A stretch of 64,000 bases of DNA from Allopseudospirillum japonicum (GCF_900108915.1 NZ_FNYH01000004.1:124001-188000); one strand, 5' to 3'. Positions 1 to 13,781 are shown, numbered from the stretch's first letter. The notes: a model not told the origin generated them from the sequence alone. Numbers and translations: made by a program.

Positions 1-1466
1 GCAATGACAATATCTGTATCTGCACCCAGCCCATTGACAATACGCCCGCCTTTTTCTAGACGCACAGTGACTTCCCCTTGGGAATCTGTGCCACTGGTAA
101 TAGCATTGACTGAGTAAAGTTCAAGCGATGCTTGACTATCGACTAGGGTTTCAATCGCTTTATAAACCGCATCAACTGGGCCAGAACCTTGCGCGCTGAC
201 GCTCTTTTCTTGGCCTTCAATGCTTAAGGTTAACTTAGCTTCTGGAATCTCGCCGGTTTTTGATTGCACTTCTAAAGTGATGAGTTTGAAATGCTCTGCA
301 GCATTAGCCGCACGTGTATCTGTCACTAACGCTTGCAAATCTTCATCATAAATCTCGTGCTTTTTATCTGCCAGTTGCTTGAACAAGGTAAACGCTGTGT
401 TGAGTTCAGATTCAGTTTCAAAGTGAATACCTAGCTCCTGCAAGCGAGTGCGGAAGGCATTACGACCTGAGTGCTTACCTAACACGATGGCATTGGTATG
501 CCAGCCGACATCTTGGGCACGCATGATTTCGTAAGTTTCGCGGTGTTTAAGTACACCATCTTGGTGAATGCCGGATTCGTGTGCAAAAGCATTTTTGCCC
601 ACAATGGCCTTATTAGGCTGGACGGCAAAGCCGGTAATGGTAGAAACCGTACGCGAGGTGGGGACGATATGGACAGGATCAATACGAGTTTCAACAGGAT
701 AAATATCCGCACGAGTACGCACGGCCATTACAATTTCTTCTAACGCGGCATTGCCTGCACGCTCACCCAAACCATTAATGGTACATTCGACTTGACGCGC
801 ACCTTTGAGTACGGCAGCTAAAGAGTTAGCAACCGCTAAACCCAAATCATTGTGGCAATGCACAGAGAAAATGGCTTGATCGGCATTAGGAATGCGGGTA
901 ATTAACTGTTCAATCGTATGGCCAAATTGTTCTGGGCTCGCATAACCTACGGTATCAGGAATATTAATGGTGCGTGCGCCGGCAGCAATCGCAGCTTCTA
1001 CAATGCGGCACAGAAAATCAATCTCTGAACGTCCAGCATCTTCACAAGAAAACTCAACATCATCAATCAGGTTACGTGCAGTTTTCACTGCATGTACAGC
1101 TTGCTCAATGACTTGTTCTGGCTGCATTTGCAGTTTGTACTGCATATGAATGGGGCTGGTGGCAATAAAGGTGTGGATGCGTCCTAAAGCGGCAGGTTGC
1201 AGTGCCTCGGCAGCGACTTGAATATCTTTTTCGAGTGCGCGTGCTAAAGAACACACACGGCTGGTTTGCACGGCTTCGGCAACGGCTTTGACGGCATCAA
1301 AATCGCCAGGACTGGCAATCGCAAAACCGGCTTCAATCACGTCCACACGCATTTTTTCTAGCATTTTGGCAATGCGGACTTTCTCGTCTTTGGTCATGGA
1401 GGCGCCAGGGCTTTGTTCACCATCGCGCAAGGTAGTATCAAAAATAATTAAGGCGTCTTTGCTCAT
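1..1466 (-). CDS. leuA: 2-isopropylmalate synthase, C-terminus cut by window edge
   Basis: Catalyses the first committed step of leucine synthesis, condensing acetyl-CoA with 2-oxoisovalerate. The reverse-strand reading frame is open from the ATG at 1466 to the window edge, about 488 codons, so only the last few dozen residues of a normal ~515-residue LeuA are missing. Seen directly: the N-terminal [12 protein letters not shown] motif of the HMGL-like TIM barrel, the metal-binding HCHND motif, GLGERAGN, and a start into the C-terminal leucine-sensing domain. It reads away from the neighbouring metE in the same direction with a 75-base gap, and no leader peptide or attenuator is evident in that gap. 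The call is secure; only the end is unknown. Confidence 0.96.
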   Translation of the reverse strand, partial: MSKDALIIFDTTLRDGEQSPGASMTKDEKVRIAKMLEKMRVDVIEAGFAIASPGDFDAVKAVAEAVQTSRVCSLARALEKDIQVAAEALQPAALGRIHTFIATSPIHMQYKLQMQPEQVIEQAVHAVKTARNLIDDVEFSCEDAGRSEIDFLCRIVEAAIAAGARTINIPDTVGYASPEQFGHTIEQLITRIPNADQAIFSVHCHNDLGLAVANSLAAVLKGARQVECTINGLGERAGNAALEEIVMAVRTRADIYPVETRIDPVHIVPTSRTVSTITGFAVQPNKAIVGKNAFAHESGIHQDGVLKHRETYEIMRAQDVGWHTNAIVLGKHSGRNAFRTRLQELGIHFETESELNTAFTLFKQLADKKHEIYDEDLQALVTDTRAANAAEHFKLITLEVQSKTGEIPEAKLTLSIEGQEKSVSAQGSGPVDAVYKAIETLVDSQASLELYSVNAITSGTDSQGEVTVRLEKGGRIVNGLGADTDIVI

Positions 1467-1541
1467 GGAAACTCCCATCATCACTTAGGCTAAGGATGAC
1501 AGGAGTTTATCATATTTCCAACAAAGACAAGTGCGCTTGTG

Positions 1542-3836
1542 TTAAGCGGTGACTTGTGCCTGCACACGTAGGGCTTGTGCGGCTTTTACCATGGCTTCCA
1601 ATGCGGGCAGAACTTCTGACCATTGGCGGGTTTTGAGGCCACAATCTGGATTGACCCAAAGGCGCTGTGCAGGAATGAAATCGGCTGCTTTGCGCATTAA
1701 AGCTTCCATCGCCGCTTGTGTGGGGATATTGGGGGAATGAATATCATACACGCCTGGGCCAATTTCATTCGGGTAATGGAAATCTTCAAAGGCTTGCAAT
1801 AACTCCATATCTGAGCGCGATGTTTCTATCGTGATCACATCCGCATCCATAGCAGCAATCGCTTGGATAATATCGTTAAACTCGGAATAACACATATGGG
1901 TATGGATCTGAGTTTGATCACTGACGCCATTGGCTGTGATACGGAAAGCCTGTACGGCCCAATCTAAGTAAGTTTGCCATTGGCTAGCACGTAAGGGTAG
2001 ACCTTCTCGCAAGGCAGCTTCATCAATTTGAATCACTTGAATCCCTGCTGCTTCCAAGTCCAACACTTCATCACGAATGGCTAAAGCTAACTGGTAACAG
2101 GAGGTGGATCTGGGTTGATCATCACGCACAAAAGACCAATTTAAAATGGTGACTGGCCCTGTGAGCATACCTTTCATTGGCTTATCCGTTAAAGATTGCG
2201 CGTAACGGATCCATTCCAAAGTCATAGGTTGCAGGCGTTCAATATCACCAAACAAAATAGGTGGCTTAACACAACGGGAACCATAGGATTGTACCCAGCC
2301 GTTTTGGCTAAAAATATAGCCTTCGAGCTGCTCACCAAAATATTCCACCATATCATTACGTTCGGCTTCACCATGTACGAGTACATCTAAGCCTAAATCT
2401 TCTTGTACCTTGACCGCATGGGCGATTTGTTCACGCATGAGGGTTTGATAAGTGGGCTCATCTAAGCGCCCTAGACGCCAGTCACGACGTGCTTGGCGAA
2501 TGTCTGCAGTTTGCGGGAACGAGCCAATCGTGGTGGTTGGATAAAGAGGTAATTTGAGTTTCTGTGCCTGTTGTGGCGCACGTTGTGCATAAGGGCTCAG
2601 GCGTTGACCTAATTCAGGCGTGATACGTGCTAGACGGGCTTGCACTTCTGGTTTATGGACGCGTTTAGACTGGCGGCGTGCTTGGATTGCGGCTTGATTA
2701 TCTGCTAAATCTTGCGCAACCGAGGCTTCGCCATGATTAAGCGCTTGCTGCAAGATTTTTAACTCCTGTAATTTTTGCACCGCAAAAGCCAGCCAAGTAG
2801 CAACTTCTTGATCAAGTTGGGTTTCTTGTGCTAGATCCACTGGCACATGTAATAAGGAGCAAGAAGGGGCCAACCACAAACGCTCACCTAAACTTTGAGC
2901 AATTGGTTGAAGCGCTGCAAGTGTGGCGGTGAGATTCGTTTTCCAAATATTACGACCGTCAATCACACCTAGGGAAAGGATTTTCTCATCCCCTAAACCA
3001 GCGAGCACTTGGGTAATTTCATGTTGAGCCTTCACTGCATCAAGATGAATCCCCTGTACAGGCAAGCTTAAGGCTAAATCCAAATGCTGTGCCAGATCAC
3101 CAAAATACGTGGTTAACAAAAGGTTCGGCTTGTGGGTAAGCGCATCCAGATACTGATAAGCACTGGTGAAAGCTTGTTGCCATTGGCTATCTAAGTCTGT
3201 GACTAGAGCGCTTTCATCCACTTGCACCCAGCGAACGCCTTCTTGTGCGAGTGCATGAAGCAATTGTGCGTACACACTTAATAATTTAGGCAACAAAGTG
3301 AGTTTATCAGTGGCATCTTTACTTTTACCTAGCCAAAGGTAAGTCACTGGACCTTGAATGACAACTTTCGGGGTATGACCTAAGGCTTGCGCTTGTTTGA
3401 CTTGTGCTAGTAAACGTTGAGGGTTGAGGTTGAAAGCTGTCTCTGCACTAAATTCAGGGACAATATAATGATAATTGGTATCAAACCACTTGGTCATCTC
3501 ACCTGCGGCCACACATTGGCAATCGCTATCTTGGGCTGAGCGACCACGGGCTACGCGGAAATATTGATCCAACTCAGAACCAGATAAGCCTTGTACCCGC
3601 TCAGGCCAGTGACCTAGCAAGCAACTCATATCTAATACATGATCATAGAAAGAAAAATCACCAACGGGGACGAGATCTAAATCAGCCTGTACCTGCCAAT
3701 GATGTGCACGCAGCTCGGCCCCTGTATTTTCTAATGCTTGCTCGCTGATTTCGCCACGCCAAAATTTTTCTAGCGCAAATTTCAATTCACGTTGTGCGCC
3801 AATGCGTGGGAATCCTAAATTATGAATTTTAATCAT
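1542..3836 (-). CDS. metE: Cobalamin-independent methionine synthase
   Basis: 5-methyltetrahydropteroyltriglutamate-homocysteine methyltransferase, the last step of methionine synthesis without B12. The 764 residues match the family length (E. coli 753). The N-terminal half starts with the typical [13 protein letters not shown]. The C-terminal catalytic half holds the zinc ligands in HTHMCYSEF and in [10 protein letters not shown] near the end, and the [10 protein letters not shown] stretch that opens the second barrel. An AAGGAGG ribosome site lies just before the ATG at 3836. I looked for a MetR box (TGAA-N5-TTCA) upstream and found only a TTCA-N8-TGAA inverted repeat near 3906-3921, so regulation is not shown. 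Confidence 0.97.
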   Translation of the reverse strand: MIKIHNLGFPRIGAQRELKFALEKFWRGEISEQALENTGAELRAHHWQVQADLDLVPVGDFSFYDHVLDMSCLLGHWPERVQGLSGSELDQYFRVARGRSAQDSDCQCVAAGEMTKWFDTNYHYIVPEFSAETAFNLNPQRLLAQVKQAQALGHTPKVVIQGPVTYLWLGKSKDATDKLTLLPKLLSVYAQLLHALAQEGVRWVQVDESALVTDLDSQWQQAFTSAYQYLDALTHKPNLLLTTYFGDLAQHLDLALSLPVQGIHLDAVKAQHEITQVLAGLGDEKILSLGVIDGRNIWKTNLTATLAALQPIAQSLGERLWLAPSCSLLHVPVDLAQETQLDQEVATWLAFAVQKLQELKILQQALNHGEASVAQDLADNQAAIQARRQSKRVHKPEVQARLARITPELGQRLSPYAQRAPQQAQKLKLPLYPTTTIGSFPQTADIRQARRDWRLGRLDEPTYQTLMREQIAHAVKVQEDLGLDVLVHGEAERNDMVEYFGEQLEGYIFSQNGWVQSYGSRCVKPPILFGDIERLQPMTLEWIRYAQSLTDKPMKGMLTGPVTILNWSFVRDDQPRSTSCYQLALAIRDEVLDLEAAGIQVIQIDEAALREGLPLRASQWQTYLDWAVQAFRITANGVSDQTQIHTHMCYSEFNDIIQAIAAMDADVITIETSRSDMELLQAFEDFHYPNEIGPGVYDIHSPNIPTQAAMEALMRKAADFIPAQRLWVNPDCGLKTRQWSEVLPALEAMVKAAQALRVQAQVTA

Positions 3837-3913
3837 CTGACAGCCTCCTTAAATGAATGGCCATCAGCATAAAGGGCTTTTAAATTGAAGAAAAACGATA
3901 AAAATTCAAATTT

Positions 3914-4297
3914 TTATGAATTTTCTGCATGAGAAATTTCTAAACGGACTTGGTCACACACTTGGTAAATGGCATCACGTAAGCTCAGTTGGGTTTCTAG
4001 TAAGCGATACTGACCGACAAAATCACGTCCACGCTGATACACAGAGGCGGTACCTTCTTTGGTTAAAGTCCCTGTCACCACATCACCGACGTAAAAATAA
4101 GCACCTTGCGCATGTTGCGCACCAACAAACCAGCCTTCGCGGGTTTTAATCACTAAGTTGCCTTGCGCACATACATTTTCACGCACCACTAAACCAAGAT
4201 CGGATCCTGAAGCCTGTACTTCTTTGCTGAAAGGATACAAGAGGAGACAAAATATGGAAAATAATGTCTGGATTAGATAGTGAGGTGCTTGCTTCAT
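3914..4297 (-). CDS. Small secreted protein of unknown function
   Basis: 127 residues. The first ~29 form a signal peptide: a basic start, a long hydrophobic run (LIQTLFSIFCLLLYPF), then a probable AxA-type cut near VQASG. The mature part is about 100 residues, rich in beta-type sequence, with two cysteines (in NVCAQG and QVCDQV) that could form a disulfide in the periplasm. I do not recognise a family. It lies between metE and the sulfide oxidoreductase pair, in the same direction as both, with a ~200-base gap upstream. An AAAGG ribosome site precedes the ATG. Confidence 0.7.
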   Translation of the reverse strand: MKQAPHYLIQTLFSIFCLLLYPFSKEVQASGSDLGLVVRENVCAQGNLVIKTREGWFVGAQHAQGAYFYVGDVVTGTLTKEGTASVYQRGRDFVGQYRLLETQLSLRDAIYQVCDQVRLEISHAENS

Positions 4298-4442
4298 AAA
4301 TAACCTTTTTTGTTAATAATAATTAAAATATTATAACAAAGTTTTATTATCTTAATCTCTGTGCATATCACATTATTTTGTAATTAATAATGAATAAAGG
4401 TGCAGATTTTGACGTAAAACTGCGAAGGAAAATAGCTTGTCA

Positions 4443-4468
4443 ACCAAGGGCGTTAGATTGCCCTTGGT
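4443..4468 (-). terminator. Perfect 9-bp hairpin below the oxidoreductase pair
   Basis: ACCAAGGGC and GCCCTTGGT form a perfect stem around an 8-base loop. It sits just past the stop of the small membrane gene at 4501-4824. There is no T-run on either side, so it may be a weak or factor-dependent terminator, or an RNA-stabilising 3' end. Confidence 0.4.
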
Positions 4469-4500
4469 CAAACCTCATTAAGATGAGTAACAATAAATAT

Positions 4501-4824
4501 TTAATGAGATGTATCAGAAATGCGCAATAAGGGATTTAAAAGCAAAAAGGCATAGAAACCGCTTCCGAGCATCACAGCCAGTAGTGTCAATATGTCTGTG
4601 CTTGTCTGTACATAATTTAAAGAGGAGCCTGTGATCCAAGGTGCGACTAATGCAGTGAGTAAACCAATTGCCACACAGAGTGGATATAAAAAGCGCGGGC
4701 GTGTCCCTTGATGATGGCGTCCTAAAACTTGCGCACCGATTAAAGCGAGTAAAAGTAGTACAAGTAACCACCAATAAGGCGCAAGTGCATATAAAATAAT
4801 GGTTATTACACCAGCAAATGTCAT
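4501..4824 (-). CDS. Small integral membrane protein paired with sulfide:quinone oxidoreductase
   Basis: 107 residues with three to four hydrophobic segments (about residues 3-32, 45-66 and 75-98) and a short polar link GRHHQGTRPRF after the first pair. It begins 12 bases after the stop of the flavoprotein gene, with its own GGAGAA ribosome site, so the two are almost certainly cotranscribed. It resembles the DUF5368 group found next to such oxidoreductases, recalled without a search. A role as a membrane partner or quinone-side anchor is inference. Confidence 0.6.
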   Translation of the reverse strand: MTFAGVITIILYALAPYWWLLVLLLLALIGAQVLGRHHQGTRPRFLYPLCVAIGLLTALVAPWITGSSLNYVQTSTDILTLLAVMLGSGFYAFLLLNPLLRISDTSH

Positions 4825-4836
4825 AATAGCTTCTCC

Positions 4837-6198
4837 TTATACTTGTCCGTTTAGCATGGCATAATACGCGGGCTGCAACATTTTCTCTTTCATCACCCAG
4901 ACCACCCAAGATTCTTCTGTTGGACTAATAAAGGAGAAAGAAGGCATTAATTTACCTTCATAGCCAAATTCTGCGAGGATCGCTTTACCAATACTGGTAA
5001 TCATAGGGCAGGAAGTGTAACCATCGTATTTGGCTGTGAGGGGATGTCCAGCAAGAAAAGCCAAAATATTCGCTTCTGCAACTGGGGCTTGTTTCTTAAC
5101 ACTGGCAGCTGTCTTCCCAAAAGGTGTCCCTATCACATCCCCAACCCCGAAAATTTCTGGGTAACGCCTATGCTGTAGACTATATTGGTCGATTTCTAAC
5201 CATTGATGTGCCATGGGTCCTTGTTGCCAAGCGAGCTCACTAGAGCGCACTACATCGGGTGCACTCATCGGTGGTACCACATGAATAAAATCGTATTTTT
5301 CTTGCTGGGTACTGCCATCAGCATGAGTAAAGGTCGCCATTTGGCTACCGGCATCTATAGCTGTGAGCACACGTTGATCGTGAAAGCCAACTTGCTGTTC
5401 TTGCCAGCGTTCTAAAACAAATTGGTTGTAAACAGGGACAGAAAATACTTTATTGGCATAGGGTGTGAAAAAATCGACCTGGAATTGCTCGCGTTGGCCG
5501 CTATCTTCTAAGCGTGACAAGGTCGTAAAGGTCATTTTTAAAGGAGCGCCGGCACACTTAATCGGCGTATTACTGAGGGTAAAAATCGCGCGCCCTTGGC
5601 CTTTTTGTAGCAGATTTTCAATTTGTTGATTGGTTGCTGTCGCCGCCTGCGGACTAGCGTACACACTACCTATACCGTGCTTGCCGATAAGATCCGTGCT
5701 CATGCCTTCAATTTGCTGGTAATTGAGTTGGCAACCTGTAGCAATCACCAACACATCGTAAGCTAGCGTTTGTCCGTCTTGTAATTTGACTTGGCGCTGA
5801 TCTGGCATAAATTCGGCGACATCTGCGGGAATCCAATGGACACCTGCAGGAATCCAATCTGCGGTTGCCGTAGCAACCTGATCTTGTGGCCATAATCCAG
5901 AAGCAACGAGCGTATATCCAGGTTGGTATAAATGTTGTTGACGTGCTCCTGCAATCGTAATCTTAACGCCCTCGAGGGCATTGTATAGACGATTGGCCAT
6001 AGCCGTGCCGGCAGCACCTGCACCTAGGATGACAATGCGTGCTTGGCTCGTTGGACGTGCTAAAACCTGACCTGCAGGTAATGCAGATAACGCAAGTGCA
6101 CCTAGGCCAAGTTGGATCAGTTGACGTCTTTGTGGGTTTTGTGGGGCAGCTACTTGTATTGATTGTTTGGGAGAAGATGAGGAAGGTAAAGGGGGCAT
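4837..6198 (-). CDS. Sulfide:quinone oxidoreductase-like flavoprotein with Tat-type signal
   Basis: Probably oxidises sulfide and passes electrons to the quinone pool. After a ~45-residue leader come the FAD-binding VILGAGAAGTAMANRL and the second Rossmann region DVLVIATG. The two redox cysteines are in TPIKCAGAP and YTSCPMITS, each set in the context known from the mitochondrial-like (type II) SQR, followed by IFGVGDV for FAD. The leader QRRQLIQLGLGALAL looks like a twin-arginine signal, suggesting export of the folded flavoprotein. I place the start at the ATG at 6198 because GGAGGAG lies 6 bases before it; the ATG at 6219 has no such site. It forms an operon with the small membrane gene downstream. 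Confidence 0.82.
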   Translation of the reverse strand: MPPLPSSSSPKQSIQVAAPQNPQRRQLIQLGLGALALSALPAGQVLARPTSQARIVILGAGAAGTAMANRLYNALEGVKITIAGARQQHLYQPGYTLVASGLWPQDQVATATADWIPAGVHWIPADVAEFMPDQRQVKLQDGQTLAYDVLVIATGCQLNYQQIEGMSTDLIGKHGIGSVYASPQAATATNQQIENLLQKGQGRAIFTLSNTPIKCAGAPLKMTFTTLSRLEDSGQREQFQVDFFTPYANKVFSVPVYNQFVLERWQEQQVGFHDQRVLTAIDAGSQMATFTHADGSTQQEKYDFIHVVPPMSAPDVVRSSELAWQQGPMAHQWLEIDQYSLQHRRYPEIFGVGDVIGTPFGKTAASVKKQAPVAEANILAFLAGHPLTAKYDGYTSCPMITSIGKAILAEFGYEGKLMPSFSFISPTEESWVVWVMKEKMLQPAYYAMLNGQV

Positions 6199-6320
6199 AG
6201 GATACTCCTCCGTCGCCATTTCTTGTTTTTGTTTAACCTATACTATATTAGAAAATATTTTTTTAATCACTGTTTTATTAGCTTATTCTTTTGTCTTAGC
6301 GAAGTGCTTTCGACAAGCAC

Positions 6321-6350
6321 AAAAAAAGGCCACTGATAAACAGTGACCTT
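6321..6350 (-). terminator. Terminator of eno
   Basis: Read on the minus strand, AAGGTCACTG and CAGTGGCCTT pair with a single mismatch around TTTAT and are followed by seven Ts. It lies 24 bases past the eno stop. Confidence 0.8.
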
Positions 6351-6373
6351 GGTGTACGCTGATGCTTAAAGCT

Positions 6374-7738
<1,365 letters not shown>

Positions 7739-7774
7739 TTATACGCAGTTTATTGAGGTTTCCCAAATGCTTGC

Positions 7775-10312
<2,538 letters not shown>

Positions 10313-10416
10313 TTAACTGATGGAGGGGCGTGCTTTAGATGGGGTTGCAGGTTAGCAGATTTCTTGGGTATCGACAATTAGCAAAACTTTGGAAAAAGCC
10401 AAGGGTAAAAAATACC

Positions 10417-10629
10417 TTAATTGAAATAGTCTTGGTCTTTGGCAGATTCATGTTTTTTGGTTTCGCGTTGGATCAAAGCGATCAAGCCCGAAGCGCATAT
10501 GAGCAAACCACAAGTGACCACTAGTTTGAATACTAACTCAGGATCTAGAGACAGGCCCCAAAGCTGGGCCAGCAAAATACAGGTGACCAGCAGGATACCA
10601 GCAATACTAATCCAAGCGGCAATCCGCAT
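10417..10629 (-). CDS. Small two-helix membrane protein
   Basis: 70 residues with two hydrophobic segments (about 4-25 and 33-52) and a charged tail QRETKKHESAKDQD expected in the cytoplasm. An AAAGGAG ribosome site stands 5 bases before the ATG, which argues for a real gene. Family not recognised. It lies between pyrG and the DUF4177-type gene, in the same direction. Confidence 0.6.
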   Translation of the reverse strand: MRIAAWISIAGILLVTCILLAQLWGLSLDPELVFKLVVTCGLLICASGLIALIQRETKKHESAKDQDYFN

Positions 10630-10730
10630 CTTGATCTCCTTTATTGGAAGGTTTAATGGGAGGCTTGTTCATCTTCCCCCTTGGTTGTCACAAGGAGGAA
10701 CCCAAGCGGTACAGTCGGGATTGCAGGCTT

Positions 10731-10937
10731 TTATCTTTCCAACACCACTAAAAAACCTTCACGTTGGAAAAATAATAACATCCGCCGGACTTCACGTTCC
10801 ATGGTGACCACACGCCAACCTTGACGGGCATGTCGATTTAAAAACTCACTAAAGCCTTCAGGGTCGACTTTCGACTGTCCCAAAAACAAAGAGCCTAGTA
10901 AACCTTCCCGATAAACCACAACCTTGTATTCTTTCAC
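10731..10937 (-). CDS. DUF4177-type small protein
   Basis: 68 residues. The pattern EYKVVVYREGLLGSLFLG, then FLNRHARQGWRVVTMERE, then RRMLLFFQREGFLVVLER matches the compact DUF4177 fold, whose function is unknown. The start is GTG at 10937; AGGATG upstream could serve as ribosome site. Same strand as the neighbouring small membrane gene, with a ~100-base gap. Confidence 0.75.
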   Translation of the reverse strand: MKEYKVVVYREGLLGSLFLGQSKVDPEGFSEFLNRHARQGWRVVTMEREVRRMLLFFQREGFLVVLER

Positions 10938-11073
10938 TGATGTTCATCCTATCTGAAGTGCAAAAAAATCAATTTTCTACTTTACCCGCCGGCTAAATCG
11001 TTTTATATAGGCAAACTTGTAGTTCCTTATTTCTAAGCTTGTTTTATGTAATCATATTTAGGGTGTTCGCCTT

Positions 11074-11277
11074 ATGGGTCAAGAAGAAATTTCCTATACT
11101 GATGATGATGTCTTTGATGATGCTGTCAACGATGAAGATTTTGCCAGCTCGGCTAAAGAGACGCCTTCTCTTGCCTGTCGCCGTCAGATCGAAGCCCGCT
11201 TAGAAGAACGTCGCCTCCAGCAACAATTACAAGAATATTACGATTTTGATGACGACGATGATGACGATGACGAGTAG
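11074..11277 (+). CDS. Small acidic protein, PA3496-like
   Basis: 67 residues. An acidic N-terminus is followed by a basic helical stretch (ACRRQIEARLEERRLQQQL) and an almost pure aspartate tail. The arrangement recalls the short PA3496 family sometimes linked to envelope integrity; this is a recollection, not a search result. The GTG-less ATG start has only a weak ribosome site. The aspartate run is encoded by a GAT/GAC repeat of about 30 bases at 11248-11274, which could vary in length by slippage. Confidence 0.55.
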   Translation: MGQEEISYTDDDVFDDAVNDEDFASSAKETPSLACRRQIEARLEERRLQQQLQEYYDFDDDDDDDDE

Positions 11278-11304
11278 GCATCTTTGAGCGCTTTCATCAA
11301 TTTT

Positions 11305-11415
11305 GCGCGGGAAACCCCGTCCTTTTAGGGCAGGGAGGGGTGGCATGGGGTCAGTCTCCGTGTCCGGTTCTCGATGAATTGGGAATCCCCTTCCTTTAGG
11401 GAGGGGAGCAGTCAA
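11305..11415 (+). mobile_element. Orphan IS200/IS605-type right ends (two tandem copies)
   Basis: Two GGGAAA/TCCCC...hairpin modules stand back to back. The first is around 11309-11340, an imperfect hairpin with loop TTTTA. The second is at 11381-11415: stem CCCCTTCC (11387-11394), loop TTTA, GGGAGGGG (11399-11406), then GCAGTCAAC. This is the form of the 3' end of tnpB transcripts and right ends in many IS200/IS605 elements. No transposase frame is nearby, so these are relics or non-autonomous palindromic copies. They sit between two convergent genes. Confidence 0.6.
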
Positions 11416-11426
11416 CTACAAAATAT

Positions 11427-12290
11427 TTACAAATGCTGACTGGCTTCCCCTGAACATAAGGTTTCTACATATTTTAAATGGTACATACTGACTTGTGGAT
11501 CGAGGAAAAAACCAGCTTCCCAAGGATTTTTATCAATAAAGGCGTGCTGAATCTCTAAATAGGCTGGATGTGTTTTAGGCACTTGATAAGCCTGCATTGC
11601 TAATAGCTCGTAGTTCCAATCGAGCACGCGAGAAAAGGTAAAACTGGCACGTTCATCAATTGCAAACAAACAGCGTTGGTCGCGTGCTAATAGCTGTATT
11701 TTAAAGCTTTGCGGATGCGAGATTAAAAACACATCATCTGCTTGCGTGGATAAAAAAGCCATCACACTGGTATGCGGTTGTTTTTGTGCTCCGGTAACCA
11801 AAACGCCGATTTTGTTATCTTGCTCATCAGGATTCAGTGCCGCTAGATGGGTCATAGGGGTGTTCGGTAAGACAAGGGCGGGGCGTTGATCTGGCGGATA
11901 CTGATAATCTGGGGCTTGATATGCTAATACCACCTCGTTTCCGTAGACCATACTAAATTCGCGTGCTTCCACTTCTAGATGGTGTACAGAATGTACTTGT
12001 GCCACACGTGCTTTATAAGAAAGACGATACACACTCAGGTCAGCATCATACTCATCCACACCCGTACGATTATCTAAATGCAAGGTGAGCAAGTCCCCGA
12101 CTTGCAACGCATGACCACGCGGACAATACAAACTAAGGCGGGTATCGTGCAAAATATCAACCGCGCATACATGTGCTCCTAAAGCGTAAGGCTCCAGCTG
12201 GTGTTGATAAAAAGCAGCAATCGCAATGACTTGCGTGCCTAACGCTTGTTGTAGGCTTTGGGGATGTCCCGCTTGTAAAACCCTTGGCAT
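11427..12290 (-). CDS. Unrecognised cytoplasmic protein, possible split-barrel C-terminal half
   Basis: 287 residues, no signal or membrane segment. The first ~140 residues look like beta-barrel sequence, perhaps PilZ-like. The second half (from LNPDEQDNKIGVLVTG to AFIDKNPWEAGFFLDP) resembles the flavin-binding split barrel of the pyridoxamine-phosphate oxidase superfamily, including ISHPQSFKIQLLARDQRCLF. Both assignments are by eye only. It starts 24 bases after the pabB stop with an AAGGT-type ribosome site, so it probably shares the pabB transcript. Confidence 0.6.
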   Translation of the reverse strand: MPRVLQAGHPQSLQQALGTQVIAIAAFYQHQLEPYALGAHVCAVDILHDTRLSLYCPRGHALQVGDLLTLHLDNRTGVDEYDADLSVYRLSYKARVAQVHSVHHLEVEAREFSMVYGNEVVLAYQAPDYQYPPDQRPALVLPNTPMTHLAALNPDEQDNKIGVLVTGAQKQPHTSVMAFLSTQADDVFLISHPQSFKIQLLARDQRCLFAIDERASFTFSRVLDWNYELLAMQAYQVPKTHPAYLEIQHAFIDKNPWEAGFFLDPQVSMYHLKYVETLCSGEASQHL

Positions 12291-12314
12291 ACCTTGCTCA
12301 CCTTATTGTTGCGG

Positions 12315-13673
12315 TTAACTCAAAGGCGCAAACTCAGGATCAAGAGCTTGCAATAAACGCCCGACTTTTACCAATGTTTCTTGGTATTCGGCGGCGCACT
12401 CAGAATCTGCCACCAAACCACCGCCACCCCAAGCATACAGATGCCCTTGGTCTGCAATCAAAGTGCGAATGCAAATATTCATATCCATGTGGCCTCTGTC
12501 ATCTAAATAACCTAGTGCCCCACAATATAAACTCCTGTGGTGGGGTTCAAGCTCATCAATAATTTGCATGGCGCGGATTTTGGGTGCTCCTGTGATAGAT
12601 CCACCGGGGAAGCTTGCTGCTAGCAAGGGTAATAAAGCATAGGGTGGTGTCAGCTGGCCTTCTACCGTAGACACAAGATGGTGCACATTAGCAAAAGATT
12701 CCAACGCAAATAGATGTGGCACCTTGACGCTATGCGCTTGGCACACACGATTTAAATCATTGCGTAATAAATCAACAATCATCAAGTTTTCGGCTTGATC
12801 TTTAGACGCCTGTTGTAGCTCTTGTGCCAGAGCCGCATCTTCTGCGGGCGTGCGTCCGCGCGCGCGCGTGCCTTTAATCGGTTTGGTTTGTACCTTGCCT
12901 TGAGGATCAACTTGTAAAAAGCGTTCAGGTGAGAGGCTTAACACGGCTTGGCCCTGCCCTAAATCTAAATAGGCTGCAAAAGGTGCGGGGGTTGCTTGTC
13001 GTAACGCCAGATAAGCACTCCAGGTGTCGCCTTGATAAGGGGCGCAAAAACGCTGAGCAAGATTAATCTGATAAGCATCGCCTGCTTGTAAATAAGCCTG
13101 CACTTGTGCAAAAGCCCGAGCATAAGCGGCAAAATCCATATTAGAGCGGAAAGGCGCTAATAAGGAAAAATCTTTTGCTAAAGGCGCCTTGGGTTGGGCT
13201 AACTGAGTGCTGAGTTGCTGGGCAAAGTCCGTGGAATAATCGCCGACTAAATGCGTGGTTTGTGCTTGGTGATCTGTGACTAAAGCCCAAGCATAATAGC
13301 CCCAGTGTGCTAAAGGTAGGCCAACCTCAGTTTGGGTGGATCGTGGTAAGGAAGGCTCAAACCAAGCACCTGCATCATAACTAAGATAACCTATCCAACC
13401 ACTACAAAAAGGCAAATGTGCGCAGGCTGCATCCGTGGGTGTCCGTTGTGGTTCGAGGTCTTGCCAATTAGCAGGCAAGCTGGGGGAGGAGGTACGCCAT
13501 AGCTTTTGTGGATTCGCGCTGACGATATCAAAGCGTCCAAAAGGCGCAGATATCTTGGGTGAATCAAACTGACCGCTATCAAGCAGTACAGGATGTGCTT
13601 GAGTACGTACAAGTTCAAATAATTGATGGCCTGAAGTATAGGGAAGTTGTAACGGGCGTCGAGATAGCGACAT
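12315..13673 (-). CDS. pabB: Aminodeoxychorismate synthase component I
   Basis: Converts chorismate and ammonia to 4-amino-4-deoxychorismate for folate synthesis. 452 residues from the ATG at 13673, preceded by TAGGAAT; the upstream in-frame start at 13727 would add a non-conserved leader. The lysine of PIKGTRARG marks PabB rather than TrpE, which has alanine there. FPGGSITGAPKIRAM and the final AGGGLVADS-type stretch (here GGGGLVADSECAAEYQET) are also present. folB and folK occur elsewhere in the window (34-35 kb). The partner pabA is not in view. Confidence 0.93.
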   Translation of the reverse strand: MSLSRRPLQLPYTSGHQLFELVRTQAHPVLLDSGQFDSPKISAPFGRFDIVSANPQKLWRTSSPSLPANWQDLEPQRTPTDAACAHLPFCSGWIGYLSYDAGAWFEPSLPRSTQTEVGLPLAHWGYYAWALVTDHQAQTTHLVGDYSTDFAQQLSTQLAQPKAPLAKDFSLLAPFRSNMDFAAYARAFAQVQAYLQAGDAYQINLAQRFCAPYQGDTWSAYLALRQATPAPFAAYLDLGQGQAVLSLSPERFLQVDPQGKVQTKPIKGTRARGRTPAEDAALAQELQQASKDQAENLMIVDLLRNDLNRVCQAHSVKVPHLFALESFANVHHLVSTVEGQLTPPYALLPLLAASFPGGSITGAPKIRAMQIIDELEPHHRSLYCGALGYLDDRGHMDMNICIRTLIADQGHLYAWGGGGLVADSECAAEYQETLVKVGRLLQALDPEFAPLS

Positions 13674-13781
13674 GATTCCTAACCTACAAAATGGCATGCA
13701 AGCGCGCAAGCATACCAGAATTAACACCGAAAAGTGTTAATCTAGACGCTGATTTTATTTTGTCTTAGGTTAAAAATTTTT

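Noticed and set aside
3837-3925. MetR box before metE
   Set aside because: No TGAA-N5-TTCA pattern; only a TTCA-N8-TGAA repeat with the wrong order.
11227-11415. 62-codon minus-strand frame over the aspartate tail and IS relic
   Set aside because: It is the reverse reading of the acidic tail and the hairpin modules.
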